Shown here in pieces: positions 37,804 to 47,528 of a stretch of DNA of 64,000 bases. The DNA is taken from assembly GCF_019243775.1 (NCBI RefSeq), contig NZ_CP069157.1:2403418-2467417 (forward strand), in the 5' to 3' direction. How positions within the stretch are numbered: position 1 is the first letter of the stretch; every line of letters starts with the position of its first letter. The DNA is from Morganella morganii. Its GTDB lineage: Bacteria; Pseudomonadota; Gammaproteobacteria; Enterobacterales; Enterobacteriaceae. The translations under genes and the position numbers were made by a program. The notes beneath the pieces were generated by a model. That model made no database searches. It saw nothing but the letters and a program-made list of their open reading frames with translations, and was not told where the DNA came from.

Positions 37804-38961
37804 TTATAACATCTCAATAAAAGCGGCAATGCGGGTAGCAAGCTGACCGGTGTCAGAGGTGGAATAATCTGTCTCAATCGCCATATACGGGATATCGTGT
37901 TTTTCACGGATATGCCGGTTTATCAGCAGCGATTCCACCGCATAGGTGTGACAGGCCTGGAGGATCACATCAATCACCCCGTCCACCTGATAGTCCTGCA
38001 CCATCTCACTGAGCATATTCAGACGCTGTGTGTTCGGTGAAATACAGGAGCAACCGATAGCAAGGTATTTTTCGGTCAGGGCATCATAAACATCGGCCTG
38101 CGGATTTTCATCCACACACTGTTCAGTGGCTTTCGCGCCTGTGCAGTTTTCATAACCGACCACCCAGCCGCCGTTCTCTTCGATAATCCGCACCACTTTT
38201 TCCGCCGCCCCGCCAATCGGGCAGCCGGTGATCAGAATGCGCGGACGCGGATCCAGCCGTTTACCGGCAGCATATTCCGCACGCACTTTGGCGGTCAGCG
38301 TTTCCAGCTCGCCGATCAGAGCGCGTTTATCAAATTTGAAGGTGGCACCATAGACCACACTGAGGATCTCACGGCCGGTCATCGCAGGCGGATTGAGTTG
38401 CCCGAGGTGGTAAAATTCGGTTAATGCACGGCGTTCGCGGTTGCGCAGATCGATAGCATCACGGATCCCCTGCTCTGTAATTTCACAGCCGAACTGCTCT
38501 TCCAGCCGTTTCTGAAAACGGATGATTTCCGAGCGCCAGAGTGCGACAGATTCCGCACTTTCACTGTTATTCGGCAGTTGCATCACATGGACAGGTTTAA
38601 ATTCCGCCATATATTCATACATTTTCTTTTTGCCGTCGCAGGTAGTTTCACCGACCACGATGTCAGAAAAATAGAAGTAGGGGCATTTATCGGTTTTACC
38701 GAATCCGTAGCTGCTTTTGATCAGAGGACATAAGTTGCGGGGTAAGGTTTTTTCCGCTTCTTCAATGGTTTCATCACTGGTTGAACAGAGGGAGACAACC
38801 GCTGCACCGGCGGCCATAGCAATCTCCTGCGGCATAAAAGTGCAATAGGTTCCCACCAGCGGGACACCCTGCTCTTTCAGTTTCATTACAGTGAGAAAGC
38901 CCTGTTGGCGGGCATCGGAGAAATCAGAAAAGATCGACGGAAGTTGTGTGACTAATGACAT
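37804..38961 (-). CDS. yjiM: 2-hydroxyacyl-CoA dehydratase-like protein YjiM
   Basis: 385 residues, closely related to E. coli YjiM ([79 protein letters not shown]). Numerous conserved Cys residues bind [4Fe-4S]. A classical dehydratase has two different subunits; this single-subunit form is also seen with proteins now linked to double-cubane clusters, so it may reduce small substrates rather than dehydrate hydroxyacyl-CoA. The ATG at 38961 is preferred over 38982 by family alignment. Confidence 0.9.
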   Translation of the reverse strand: MSLVTQLPSIFSDFSDARQQGFLTVMKLKEQGVPLVGTYCTFMPQEIAMAAGAAVVSLCSTSDETIEEAEKTLPRNLCPLIKSSYGFGKTDKCPYFYFSDIVVGETTCDGKKKMYEYMAEFKPVHVMQLPNNSESAESVALWRSEIIRFQKRLEEQFGCEITEQGIRDAIDLRNRERRALTEFYHLGQLNPPAMTGREILSVVYGATFKFDKRALIGELETLTAKVRAEYAAGKRLDPRPRILITGCPIGGAAEKVVRIIEENGGWVVGYENCTGAKATEQCVDENPQADVYDALTEKYLAIGCSCISPNTQRLNMLSEMVQDYQVDGVIDVILQACHTYAVESLLINRHIREKHDIPYMAIETDYSTSDTGQLATRIAAFIEML

Positions 38962-39028
38962 AAGTAGACCTACCATTATCATTATTAAAGTGTGGCGCCA
39001 GAGTAGACCTATTAATAATAAGGATAAT

Positions 39029-39187
39029 TGAGGTAAATCATATTCAGGGTGAATATCCCTGACGGGACTAAATTAACGTGATCTTAAATCACAACGCCCG
39101 GCAACGGAATTATCTGGCACCCTGCGTTGTCAGTCAGTAAGCTTCAGGGTAATCATAAACCTGACTGATATTTTACCCTGAGAGCTT
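39029..39187. promoter_or_regulatory. Control region between yjiM and fosA, with repeated motif
   Basis: An FNR-like site TTGAG-GTAA-ATCAT lies at 39029-39042, about 70 bases upstream of yjiM, which suits an oxygen-sensitive operon. TTCAGGGTRA occurs at 39044-39053 and 39143-39152 and inverted (TTACCCTGA) at 39173-39181; the last two are part of a 14-15 bp inverted repeat (AAGCTTCAGGGTAA, TTACCCTGAGAGCTT). A further palindrome GTGAT-N5-ATCAC is at 39079-39093. The whole gap of 326 bases holds no gene. Confidence 0.55.
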
Positions 39188-39287
39188 CCTGATGATGATA
39201 ACCCCCCACCGTACAACCACTGATACGGCTTCCTTTCACCTGACTCAGACGTGCTGTTTATAACAGCCGGATGCTGACGGAGGATAT

Positions 39288-39719
39288 ATGTTAACAGGAA
39301 TGAATCATCTGACCCTGGCGGTCGCCGATTTGGATCGCAGCCTGCATTTTTACCGCGATATTCTGAAAATGACGCTGCATACCCGCTGGAAATACGGGGC
39401 TTACCTGACCTGCGGAGAACTGTGGATCTGTTTATCGGCAGATCCGGAAATCATTCACCGGCCTATTCATCAGGGTTATACCCACTACGCTTTCACCCTT
39501 CCTCCTGAGCAGTTCCCGGCTTTCCGCTCACTTCTCGCCGCTCATCAGATAACACTCTGGAAACGTAACCGCAGTGAAGGTGATTCCGTCTATTTTCTTG
39601 ACCCGGACGGGCATCAGCTTGAGGCACATTCCGGCGGGATACAGCAGCGGCTGGATGCCTGCCGTGAAGCACCGTATGAAGAGATGATATTTCCGGCACC
39701 CGGGCAGATTAATGTGTAA
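39288..39719 (+). CDS. fosA: FosA-family fosfomycin glutathione transferase
   Basis: 143 residues of the VOC fold, clearly FosA-like: MNHLTLAVADLDRSL, GAYLTCGELWICLS, YTHYAF, NRSEGDSVYFLDPDGHQLEAH. The metal ligands His7, His66 and Glu112, Thr9 and the potassium loop around Asn94-Ser96-Glu97-Gly98 are present. The enzyme adds glutathione to fosfomycin, using Mn2+ and K+. No mobile element is next to it, so it appears to be a chromosomal intrinsic gene. GGAGG precedes the start. Confidence 0.88.
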   Translation: MLTGMNHLTLAVADLDRSLHFYRDILKMTLHTRWKYGAYLTCGELWICLSADPEIIHRPIHQGYTHYAFTLPPEQFPAFRSLLAAHQITLWKRNRSEGDSVYFLDPDGHQLEAHSGGIQQRLDACREAPYEEMIFPAPGQINV

Positions 39720-39754
39720 GATGGGATAAACCCTTATCTTACGGAGACACTGCT

Positions 39755-40201
39755 ATGTCTGATTACCCAGCCGTTCCCGGTGTGCTGTTTGTCGCCGGTT
39801 TTGGTCCGGTGACCCGCGATCCCGCCCGCAGCAAACACTTCTTTGCGGATACTGTCGGCCTGCCGCTCAGTGAATCTGAAGGCGTGCCTGATTACCTGAC
39901 CGCAGATCACAGCCTGCACGGTGTGAAACACTTCGCGCTCTGGCCGCTCAGCCACGCCGCTGTCTCCTGTTTCGGACAGGACAGCTGGCCGTCGTCACAT
40001 CCGGAGCCGCAGGCATGGGTCGAGTTTGAAGTGCGCGACCTGGCAGCGGCCACGGAATTTTTACAGTCACAGGGCTACCCGCTGCTGGTGGCAAACAGAA
40101 CCGAGCCGTGGGGACAGTCCGTCACCCGTCTGCTCAGCCCGGAAGGTTTACTTGTCGGGCTGACTATCACTCCGTGGCTGCGGGATAACACCGGCGAATA
40201 A
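39755..40201 (+). CDS. VOC family (glyoxalase/bleomycin-resistance-like) protein
   Basis: 148 residues with two beta-alpha-beta-beta-beta modules (VTRDPARSKHFFADTVGLPL, then AWVEFEVRDLAAATEFLQSQGYPLL). A typical distant glyoxalase relative; the metal-ligand set is incomplete, so a binding or antibiotic-sequestering role is as likely as catalysis. It follows fosA in the same direction after 35 bases. Confidence 0.75.
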   Translation: MSDYPAVPGVLFVAGFGPVTRDPARSKHFFADTVGLPLSESEGVPDYLTADHSLHGVKHFALWPLSHAAVSCFGQDSWPSSHPEPQAWVEFEVRDLAAATEFLQSQGYPLLVANRTEPWGQSVTRLLSPEGLLVGLTITPWLRDNTGE

Positions 40202-40228
40202 CCGCCGGTGCCGGCTTGCTGTGATCCG

Positions 40229-40660
40229 CTACTGACGCAGACTGACAGCAATCCGGTTGAAGGCATTCATCAGCCCTGCCGCGATTGTCAGATCACTCAT
40301 TTCCGCATCAGAAAAATGTGCCTTCACACGCTGCCAGGTTGCCTCATCAGTATTCTGAGCCGATAACTGTGTGACAGCTTCCGTCCATTCCAGCGCCGCC
40401 CGCTCGCGATCACTGAAACGTTCACTCACGCGCCAGCCCGCCAGTGCGTCAAGTTTCTCCTGAACCATCCCCCGCTTGCGCAGTGCCGCCGTGTGCATTT
40501 CCAGACAGAATGCGCAGCCGTTAATCTGGGATACCCGCAGATACACCAGCTCAACCAGTTCAGGGGATAACGCGCTGCTTTCCAGTGCATTTTTACAGGC
40601 AATCAGCCCCGCATACGCTGCCGGACTGAGTTTCGGATAAGATAAACGTAGTGATGACAT
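40229..40660 (-). CDS. Carboxymuconolactone decarboxylase/AhpD-like protein
   Basis: 143 residues, all helical. INGCAFCLEMH gives the Cys-X-X-Cys-X3-His redox motif of AhpD-type alkylhydroperoxidases. LVYLRVSQING and ERFSDRERAALEW are also family features. Probable peroxidase or electron donor; partner unknown. Convergent with the VOC gene. Confidence 0.83.
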   Translation of the reverse strand: MSSLRLSYPKLSPAAYAGLIACKNALESSALSPELVELVYLRVSQINGCAFCLEMHTAALRKRGMVQEKLDALAGWRVSERFSDRERAALEWTEAVTQLSAQNTDEATWQRVKAHFSDAEMSDLTIAAGLMNAFNRIAVSLRQ

Positions 40661-40802
40661 AACAGACCTGCCTTGATCAGAGTGAAAAAGTATCCCGGAA
40701 ACCGGGCGCTATACCCGGCAATAATCCCTGGTGATATAACCAGTCACCCCGCTATATTATGGATAAATTCACAGTATCGTTATCGTCATTGTGTGGTGGC
40801 GG

Positions 40803-41147
40803 TTAAAACGGTCCTTTAAAAATAAAGAAAGCCCCGGCGGCAATAAATCCGAAGCCGATAAGGTGATTCAGCGTGATGCTTTCACCCAGATAAGCGACAG
40901 AAAATACCATAAAGACACACAGAGTGATCACTTCCTGCATAGTTTTCAGCTCGGCGGCACTGTAGTACTGATGACCGATCCGGTTGGCCGGCACCGCCAG
41001 ACAATATTCCGCCAGCGCAATCAGCCAGCTGAAAAAAATCACCGCAATAAGGGGCTTACCAACAAACTTCAGGTGTCCGTACCAGGCAAACATCATAAAA
41101 ATATTGGAGAGAACAAGCAGAAAAATCGGGAGAAACTTCGCCAGCAT
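40803..41147 (-). CDS. DUF486 small membrane protein (DMT-like)
   Basis: 114 residues with four membrane helices. LVLSNIFMMFAWYGHLKF, WLIALAEYCLAVPANRIG and QEVITLCVFMVFSVAYLGE match the DUF486/DMT small transporter family. Substrate unknown. Single gene. Confidence 0.8.
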   Translation of the reverse strand: MLAKFLPIFLLVLSNIFMMFAWYGHLKFVGKPLIAVIFFSWLIALAEYCLAVPANRIGHQYYSAAELKTMQEVITLCVFMVFSVAYLGESITLNHLIGFGFIAAGAFFIFKGPF

Positions 41148-41391
41148 AGGGGGATCCGTCAGTAAAAAATAATATCAGCCGCTATTTTACGCCGATCTCT
41201 GATAAACGGATATATGATCAGGATGATAGTTACGGAAACAAACTTTCCCGCTATGTACTTATAAAATTTGCATTATACGCGTATTCAGCCCTTTATTCTT
41301 TCTGCTGATTTCCGGAAGATTGTACTGAACTGATTGTGCGGATAACCGCATCCTATTACACTTAATATTTGTAAAAACAACTATCCTGTTT

Positions 41392-41832
41392 ATGCGTTTA
41401 TTAACTTTCTTATTATTTTTTGTCTCTTTATCCGGTTATGCCGCCGGAGGGTCACTGAACGGCTATTACAAATGTGAGATTTCATCCGCCAGTTATCAGC
41501 GAAAACAGGGCGCAATGCGCGATTTTTATTTTCCGGATAAACAGCGTGAATCCGTCGTTCTGTTTCATAATGACCGCTTTACGGTGCTGGATACGCAACC
41601 GTCCCCCTATCATTCCCCGGCACTGACACCGATTAAACAGTTTGCCACCATGTCAAAGCAGGATTTACAGGAGATCGGCGAAGATACCCTGATTTATGCC
41701 GGTACCTTCAGCGGACTCGCTTATTTCACACCGTCACAGCGGCGCTTTGTTTTCGGCTTAAATAAACGCACCGGCGGTAATAACGGCTCATTTCTGCTGG
41801 AACTGCAAAACTGCCGCCGGACAACACACTGA
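41392..41832 (+). CDS. Secreted protein of unknown function
   Basis: 146 residues with a signal peptide (cleavage likely after SGYAAG) and two Cys residues (YYKCEIS and ELQNCRR) that could form one disulphide. I do not recognise a family. Stands alone, convergent with a LysR gene four bases away. Confidence 0.55.
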   Translation: MRLLTFLLFFVSLSGYAAGGSLNGYYKCEISSASYQRKQGAMRDFYFPDKQRESVVLFHNDRFTVLDTQPSPYHSPALTPIKQFATMSKQDLQEIGEDTLIYAGTFSGLAYFTPSQRRFVFGLNKRTGGNNGSFLLELQNCRRTTH

Positions 41833-41835
41833 GCA

Positions 41836-42729
41836 TCAGTCACACACCCGCATCACCACTTCCCGCAGCCAGCCGAGTGCCGCATCCCCTTCACTGCGCT
41901 GGTGCCATAACATCTGAAAACTGAGCGGCGCGATAGTCAGCGGCGGCGTAAATACCTGTAATGACGGGCTGAGTATATCCGGCAGCGCCCGCTGCGCCAC
42001 CGTCAGGATCAGATCAGTGCCTTCCGGTAACTGCGAGGCAATCTGCCAGTAAGGAACAGAGACCGCAATGCGCCGCCGGTAATTGAGCAGCTGTAACTGC
42101 CGGTCAATCTCATTGGCTTCATACGGCTTCATGCTCGCCAGGATATGCGGGTGCGAGAGCCAGTCCGCCATCGGCATCGTGCCGTTGGTGCAGTATTGTT
42201 TATCCGCAACACTGACCATGGTGTCCGTAAAAACCGTTTTTGTGCGGAGAGTGTAATCTGTGGCTGTAAATACCCCGAAGGCCAGATCGAGACTGCCTTC
42301 CTGTAATTTTCCCTGCATCTCCTCGCGGCTGCCCTGCCAGATTTGCAAATCGACCTGCGGCGCGGCAGTCCGCAGATAACGGATCAGTTTTCCGCTGAAA
42401 ATCGCCGCCCCGTAATCGGACATGGCGATATTAAACCGCCGCGTGCAATTTTCCGGCCGGAAATCCTGCTGTGCGATCAGGTCATCGAGCTGGCTCAGTG
42501 CCTGCGTCAGCGGCGCATACAGTGCTTCTGCCTTACCGGACAGATGATAACGGCCCTGTCTGCGGATAAGCAGCGGATCCTGAAATAAATCCCGCAGTTG
42601 GTTCAGTGTGTGGCTGACAGCAGGCTGACTACGGTGCAGAGACACGGCAGCCCGGCTGACATGGCGTTCACGCAGCAGTGCATGCAGGGTAACCAGCTGA
42701 TTCAAATCTAATTTCTTTATATTATTCAT
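41836..42729 (-). CDS. LysR-family regulator
   Basis: 297 residues. The winged helix is at the N-terminus (LVTLHALLRERHVSRAAVSL, HRSQPAVSHTLNQLRDLF), followed by a substrate-binding-like effector domain. Its start is 95 bases from the divergent YdcZ-like transporter, which is its probable target. Confidence 0.88.
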   Translation of the reverse strand: MNNIKKLDLNQLVTLHALLRERHVSRAAVSLHRSQPAVSHTLNQLRDLFQDPLLIRRQGRYHLSGKAEALYAPLTQALSQLDDLIAQQDFRPENCTRRFNIAMSDYGAAIFSGKLIRYLRTAAPQVDLQIWQGSREEMQGKLQEGSLDLAFGVFTATDYTLRTKTVFTDTMVSVADKQYCTNGTMPMADWLSHPHILASMKPYEANEIDRQLQLLNYRRRIAVSVPYWQIASQLPEGTDLILTVAQRALPDILSPSLQVFTPPLTIAPLSFQMLWHQRSEGDAALGWLREVVMRVCD

Positions 42730-42823
42730 GATACGAATAGTGCCCTATAAAATTGATCATTTCCGGTTCTGCCGGGGATCACCTATGATTGATGTTAATA
42801 AAACGTTAACCAGGGAGGCCACT

Positions 42824-43360
42824 ATGTCAACCTTATCATTATCCGCTATTGCTTTGATTGTTTGTGCTTTTTTTGCCGGTGCCATAGTACCGGTGCAAGC
42901 GGTCAGCAATGCAGTGTTAGCACGCCATCTGGGTCATCCGTTATGGGCCAGTCTTGTATCATTATTAATCAGTATTATTGTTTTAGCACCGTTATTATTA
43001 ATATTTAAAGTTCCGAAACCGGTGCTGAGCGCAGATTTACTGCATCAGCCGTTCTGGATCTGGCTCGGCGGGATAGCCGGAATGCTGTATCTGACCTCCG
43101 CTCTGATCCTGGTACCGAAAATCGGCGGAATTACCTTTTTCGTGATGGTGATTGCCGGTCAGCTGGTGATTTCCGCGCTGATTGAACACTTCGGTCTGTT
43201 CGGAATGCCGAAACAACCGGTTCAGATAGCCAAACTCGCCGGTATCGGCCTGGTGGTGGCGGGTGTGCTGGTGATGCAGTTTGCGGGTGAAAAAAAGCCC
43301 CGCGATACTGACAGCGGGGCAGGAAATGCAACTCAAATCGAACAGACAATAAAAAGATAG
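42824..43360 (+). CDS. DMT family transporter, YdcZ (DUF606) type
   Basis: 178 residues, five hydrophobic segments. FFAGAIVPVQAVSNAVLARHLGHPLWA and GGITFFVMVIAGQL are the DUF606 signature. The ATG at 42824 follows AGGGAGG; the longer frame beginning at 42728 runs through the promoter. Substrate unknown. Confidence 0.82.
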   Translation: MSTLSLSAIALIVCAFFAGAIVPVQAVSNAVLARHLGHPLWASLVSLLISIIVLAPLLLIFKVPKPVLSADLLHQPFWIWLGGIAGMLYLTSALILVPKIGGITFFVMVIAGQLVISALIEHFGLFGMPKQPVQIAKLAGIGLVVAGVLVMQFAGEKKPRDTDSGAGNATQIEQTIKR

Positions 43361-43378
43361 GTTTGGTTTCCCGGAATA

Positions 43379-44293
43379 TTACTGCACAGCTTCAGCTTCC
43401 TTCTCCGCTTCCGGGCGGCGCGAAGGACGCTGTAATAAGAAGACACCACTCATAATCAGCACCATCGACAGAATCTCTGTCACGCCAAGCTGCTCATTGG
43501 CGGCGAGGAACCCGACAATCAGTGCCACCACCGGCGGGATATAGGTCACGGATGAAGCCACTACAGCCCCCAGATTCAGGATCAGATAGTAATACGTCAG
43601 ATACGCCACCCCGGTGCCGAGCAATCCCAGCCCGATAATCAGCCCGAGGCTGGCAGTGCTGTCCTGCGCAATGGCGGTAATGCCGGTAAATGGCGTGATG
43701 CAGGCCAGGATCACCAACGCAAGGCCAATCTGATAGGTGGTCAGCGCCAGCGGAGCAATCTGTTTATCCGCAAGGAATTTTTTGGCATACACAAAGGAAA
43801 TCCCCACACTCAGTGATCCCAGAATCATATAACCCACCCCGGCGAGACTGATACTCTCCCCGCTGACCTGCCACGGCTTGGCGATCAGAATCACTCCGGC
43901 AAAGCCAAGCATCAGCCCGCACAGACGCATTACCGTGATTTTTTCCTGACGCAGAAAAATCGCCGCGACAATAAACGAGAACAGCGGAATTGCCCCGCTG
44001 AGCACACCGGAGACGCCGGAGAGCAGTAATGAGGTGCCGGAAGCAAACGCCCAGTAATAAATCACCGTGGCCAGAAGCGCCATCACAAGGAAATGTCCGG
44101 TGTATTTCAGGTGCTCGCGGCGCACTGCTTTCTGCATCCACGCCATCACCGCAATCGGTACAAAGCCGCATAATACCCGCAGAAATACAATCTGTACCGG
44201 CGAAATCCACTCACTTGCCTGGCGCATAAAAATAAAGTTCGTTCCCCAGATAATGCCGAGGAACGCGAAGGCTGCTGCCGTTTTACTGTTCAT
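43379..44293 (-). CDS. EamA-type DMT exporter
   Basis: 304 residues with ten membrane helices in two EamA repeats (FLGIIWGTNFIFMRQASEW and, from about 145, the second repeat with LGLLGTGVAYLTYYYLI). Members export amino acids or metabolites. Divergent from a GcvA-like regulator, probably its controller. Confidence 0.83.
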   Translation of the reverse strand: MNSKTAAAFAFLGIIWGTNFIFMRQASEWISPVQIVFLRVLCGFVPIAVMAWMQKAVRREHLKYTGHFLVMALLATVIYYWAFASGTSLLLSGVSGVLSGAIPLFSFIVAAIFLRQEKITVMRLCGLMLGFAGVILIAKPWQVSGESISLAGVGYMILGSLSVGISFVYAKKFLADKQIAPLALTTYQIGLALVILACITPFTGITAIAQDSTASLGLIIGLGLLGTGVAYLTYYYLILNLGAVVASSVTYIPPVVALIVGFLAANEQLGVTEILSMVLIMSGVFLLQRPSRRPEAEKEAEAVQ

Positions 44294-44391
44294 ACTATTG
44301 CTACCCCTTTTTTCTGATGGGGCTATTGTTCTGAATCCGGGGCTGTGCTACAACCGATTTAAATTACCTTATGAAAGAGAAAAACTATTTC

Positions 44392-45294
44392 ATGAACCGT
44401 TATCCGCCGATGAAAGCCCTGCTGGCCTTTGAAGCCAGCGTCCGGCTCGGCAGCTTTATCAGAGCGGCAGAATTCCTGCATGTCACACCGGGTGCGGTCA
44501 GTCAGCAGATAAAAAAGCTGGAGGATGAGCTGGGCGTGATGTTGTTTCTGCGTGAGATCCGCAAACTGACGGTGACAGAGACAGGACAGAAATACTATCG
44601 CTTAATTCAGCCCGCGCTGGAACAGATCCGCGCCGCCGGTGAAACAATCCGCTATGCGGCACGCCATACCCTGACTCTGTCCATGCCGCCCGGGCTGGCC
44701 TCCAAATGGTTCTCTCCCAGGATGAGTGATTTTGTCCGCACTTTTCCGGGATTGGATCTGCATCTGAATGCCACAGCAGCGCTGGTTTCGCTGGAAAAAG
44801 ACAATGTGGATCTGGCTGTCCGCTATACTGATTTATCCCGCACGCAACCGGCACGGGTGCTGTTATCTGACGCCCCCTGCCGTCTGTTTTGCCATCCCGC
44901 TTATGCCGCGCGGCTGTCACTTCACAGCCCGGCAGATCTGAAAAACGCGGTACTGCTGCACACCACACTCTATCCTTACTGGGACAGTTGGCTGGAACAC
45001 TATGCCGGGATAGCGTCCGGCGGCACACCGTTCACCGCCGGACTGCATTTTGATCAGTTCTTACTGGCGATTGATGCGGCGGTGCATCAGCAGGGTATTC
45101 TGATTGCCAATGATTTCCTGCTGGAACACGAGCTGGCACAACAGACCCTTATTCCTTTGTTTCCGGAACTGACACTGCATTCCGGCAAAGGATTTTATCT
45201 GCTGCATAACCGCCACAGTGCCGATCAGGCGATGATCAGCGCCGTCAGTGACTGGTTTTGTCATGCATTTGCTCACACAGCGGAGAATACATAA
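44392..45294 (+). CDS. LysR-family regulator, GcvA-like
   Basis: 300 residues. YPPMKALLAFEASVRLGSFIRAAE is the GcvA-type opening, followed by TPGAVSQQIKKLEDELG. An ATG at 44371 gives seven additional residues; 44392 is preferred because the family starts a few residues before the PP motif. Divergent from the EamA exporter. Confidence 0.86.
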   Translation: MNRYPPMKALLAFEASVRLGSFIRAAEFLHVTPGAVSQQIKKLEDELGVMLFLREIRKLTVTETGQKYYRLIQPALEQIRAAGETIRYAARHTLTLSMPPGLASKWFSPRMSDFVRTFPGLDLHLNATAALVSLEKDNVDLAVRYTDLSRTQPARVLLSDAPCRLFCHPAYAARLSLHSPADLKNAVLLHTTLYPYWDSWLEHYAGIASGGTPFTAGLHFDQFLLAIDAAVHQQGILIANDFLLEHELAQQTLIPLFPELTLHSGKGFYLLHNRHSADQAMISAVSDWFCHAFAHTAENT

Positions 45295-45447
45295 TAGAAC
45301 CAGAATCTGTCACTGTGTGCCTTTTTCCTCTGCACCGCAGACGGGCAAACCGCCGCGTTTGCGGAAGCCTCTGTGCGGACAGATTATGTCAACGGCTGCC
45401 GCGAACCGGCCTCCGATACCTCACCGGATAACACCGCGTCGCAGCGG

Positions 45448-46341
45448 TTACACCGGGCTCCCGGGTTTACTGAAACCGAACGGGTGATCTTTTACTGTCA
45501 ACCACTCGCGCCACTGCTGCCGCCAGACCATACCCATCTTCCAGGATGCCTGTGCAAAGTCAGTCAGCGGGTAAAACGTGACATCCGGATGCCCCGGATC
45601 ACCGGCTTCGCCGGGCAGGAGAGCGACACCTGCACCGGCCGCCACCAGGGCAATCAGTGTCCGGATATCACTGCTGTAGTGCACCGCCTGCGGGGTAACA
45701 TGATTAGCATCCAGAAATGCCGTTATCTGGTGATACAGCCCCGCGCCCCGGTTTTCATGCAATGTCAGCAGCGGATTGCGGGTGATCAGTGACAATTCCT
45801 GACCGGGCTGCACTACAGTTCCGGCCGGTACCGCGAGAGATAATGTTTCCTGCTTAAAGGCTACAGCTTCCGGGCAGTGAACCGTATTTTCCGGCAGCGG
45901 CAGGCGCATAAAGGCGATATCCAGTTCACCGGAAAGTAATTTTTCAGTCATCACCTGAGAGGGGAAATCATCCAGAGACACCTGCACATCCGGCAGCGTT
46001 CTTTGCAGCCGGCTGACAAATTCAGCCGCTTCTTTAAATGCCGAAATACCGAACCCGACATTCAGCCGCGCCGGTAACTGACGGCTCAGTCGCGCCGCAT
46101 GATGCATAAACTCCCGGCTCTGTGTCACCAGCGCCGTGGCTGCCGGTAATAATTCAGCGCCCTCCGCCGTCAGTTGAGCACCGTGTCGTCCGCGCACAAA
46201 CAGTGTCAGCCCGAGCCTGTTCTCCAGCAGTTTTATCTGTTTGGTCAGTGCGGGCTGGGTAATGCAAAGGACGGATGCCGCCTCATGATAATGTCCGCAA
46301 CCGGCCAGAGTCACAAATGCCCGCAGTAAACGCAGATCCAT
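45448..46341 (-). CDS. LysR-family regulator next to the nitrilase gene
   Basis: 297 residues from the ATG at 46341, preceded by AGGATAATC. The winged helix MDLRLLRAFVTLAGCGHYHEAA, ITQPALTKQIKLLE is typical; the effector domain fills the rest. The reading frame is open to 46401, where the nitrilase gene ends, so both could be cotranscribed. Confidence 0.86.
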   Translation of the reverse strand: MDLRLLRAFVTLAGCGHYHEAASVLCITQPALTKQIKLLENRLGLTLFVRGRHGAQLTAEGAELLPAATALVTQSREFMHHAARLSRQLPARLNVGFGISAFKEAAEFVSRLQRTLPDVQVSLDDFPSQVMTEKLLSGELDIAFMRLPLPENTVHCPEAVAFKQETLSLAVPAGTVVQPGQELSLITRNPLLTLHENRGAGLYHQITAFLDANHVTPQAVHYSSDIRTLIALVAAGAGVALLPGEAGDPGHPDVTFYPLTDFAQASWKMGMVWRQQWREWLTVKDHPFGFSKPGSPV

Positions 46342-46401
46342 GCTGATTATCCTGTCTGAGATGCCGGTCATGAGCATAACCTGACCGGCATCACCGGGCA
46401 A

Positions 46402-47415
46402 TCATCCTTTCGGCCGGGGTTCCGCCGGAGCGACCACCACAGCGTCTTCCGCAAACCGGACTGTCCGCGCATCCCGTTCATAACCCTGATGCTGTGTCAG
46501 GATCTGATACAGCTCCGGACGGCGGCCGGTTATCCAGCGCCGCCCGGTGGACAGCGGCAGCAGTGTCAGGTCGAGATCAGCCACCACCATGTCATCCTCA
46601 ACAGCCTGACTTTCCGCCACAACCCGCCCGTAAGGATCAATCACCATGGCATTACCGGTGCGGACTTCATCATCATCCTGTCCCACGCCGTTACTGAACA
46701 GATAAAATACCCCGTTATCATGCGCCCTTGCCGGCAGCCAGCGCATCAGCCAGCCGCGTCCGTGCTCTCCCTGAAAAGCCGCACGTAACGCTTCCGGATG
46801 TTTATCCCGTTCTTTCCACAGTGTCAGCGGAACCGGTTTCATTCCGTACGGACTGCGTGAACAGGTGCCGCCGGTCTGGTGCGGAGCCAGAATGATATCA
46901 GCCCCCATCAGTGCGCAGGCACGCGGATTTTCCACCAGGTTGTTGTCCCAGCAGATAAGAATGGCCGCTTTCACACCCCACGGTGTATCAAATACGGTGT
47001 ATTGATTACCGCTGCGGATAACCGGATGCTCAAAGGCATGCAGTTTGCGGTGCGCATGATAAGTGCCATCCGGCATACAGGCCACATAGGTGTTATAGCA
47101 ATGGCCGTCACCGCCGTCTTCAATCAGCCCCGCCCCGATAATCATACCGGTTTCCCGGGCGCGGGCGCAGAGATGCCGCAGTGACGGGCTGTCCGCCAGC
47201 GGCTCGCTGAGTGCGCGGACATCCTCATCCGGCAGTTTTGTCACATGCCAGTAGCCGGTGATGCACATTTCCGGCAGCACAAGAATCTGCACCTGCTCCG
47301 TGCGGGCGCGCTCAATAAACTTATCAATACAGGCAAGATTGTATTCTTTGTCGCCGGGGCGGTGCTGAAACTGCACAGTGGCGACCCGCAGTGCGGAAGG
47401 TGTGTTAACAGGCAT
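46402..47415 (-). CDS. Carbon-nitrogen hydrolase (nitrilase superfamily)
   Basis: 337 residues. The Glu-Lys-Cys triad is visible in LPEMCITGYW, HRKLHAFEHP and ILICWDNN. Such enzymes hydrolyse amides or nitriles in the cytoplasm; an aliphatic amidase or carbamoylase role is possible. GAGG lies eight bases before the ATG at 47415 and only two before the one at 47421, so 47415 is chosen. The regulator 60 bases downstream may control it. Confidence 0.82.
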   Translation of the reverse strand: MPVNTPSALRVATVQFQHRPGDKEYNLACIDKFIERARTEQVQILVLPEMCITGYWHVTKLPDEDVRALSEPLADSPSLRHLCARARETGMIIGAGLIEDGGDGHCYNTYVACMPDGTYHAHRKLHAFEHPVIRSGNQYTVFDTPWGVKAAILICWDNNLVENPRACALMGADIILAPHQTGGTCSRSPYGMKPVPLTLWKERDKHPEALRAAFQGEHGRGWLMRWLPARAHDNGVFYLFSNGVGQDDDEVRTGNAMVIDPYGRVVAESQAVEDDMVVADLDLTLLPLSTGRRWITGRRPELYQILTQHQGYERDARTVRFAEDAVVVAPAEPRPKG

Positions 47416-47528
47416 TATCATGTCCTCATCAGATTGAACTCTCTGCCCCTATCACATCACAGCACAGAGAGTCCGTATAATGAGTTATCTGATTCGTCCG
47501 ATAACCAACAGGAATGGAAAGTGAGGAT

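Noticed and set aside
39079..39093. CRP site GTGAT-N5-ATCAC upstream of yjiM
   Set aside because: The spacing is one base longer than the CRP consensus, so it is only noted as a palindrome.
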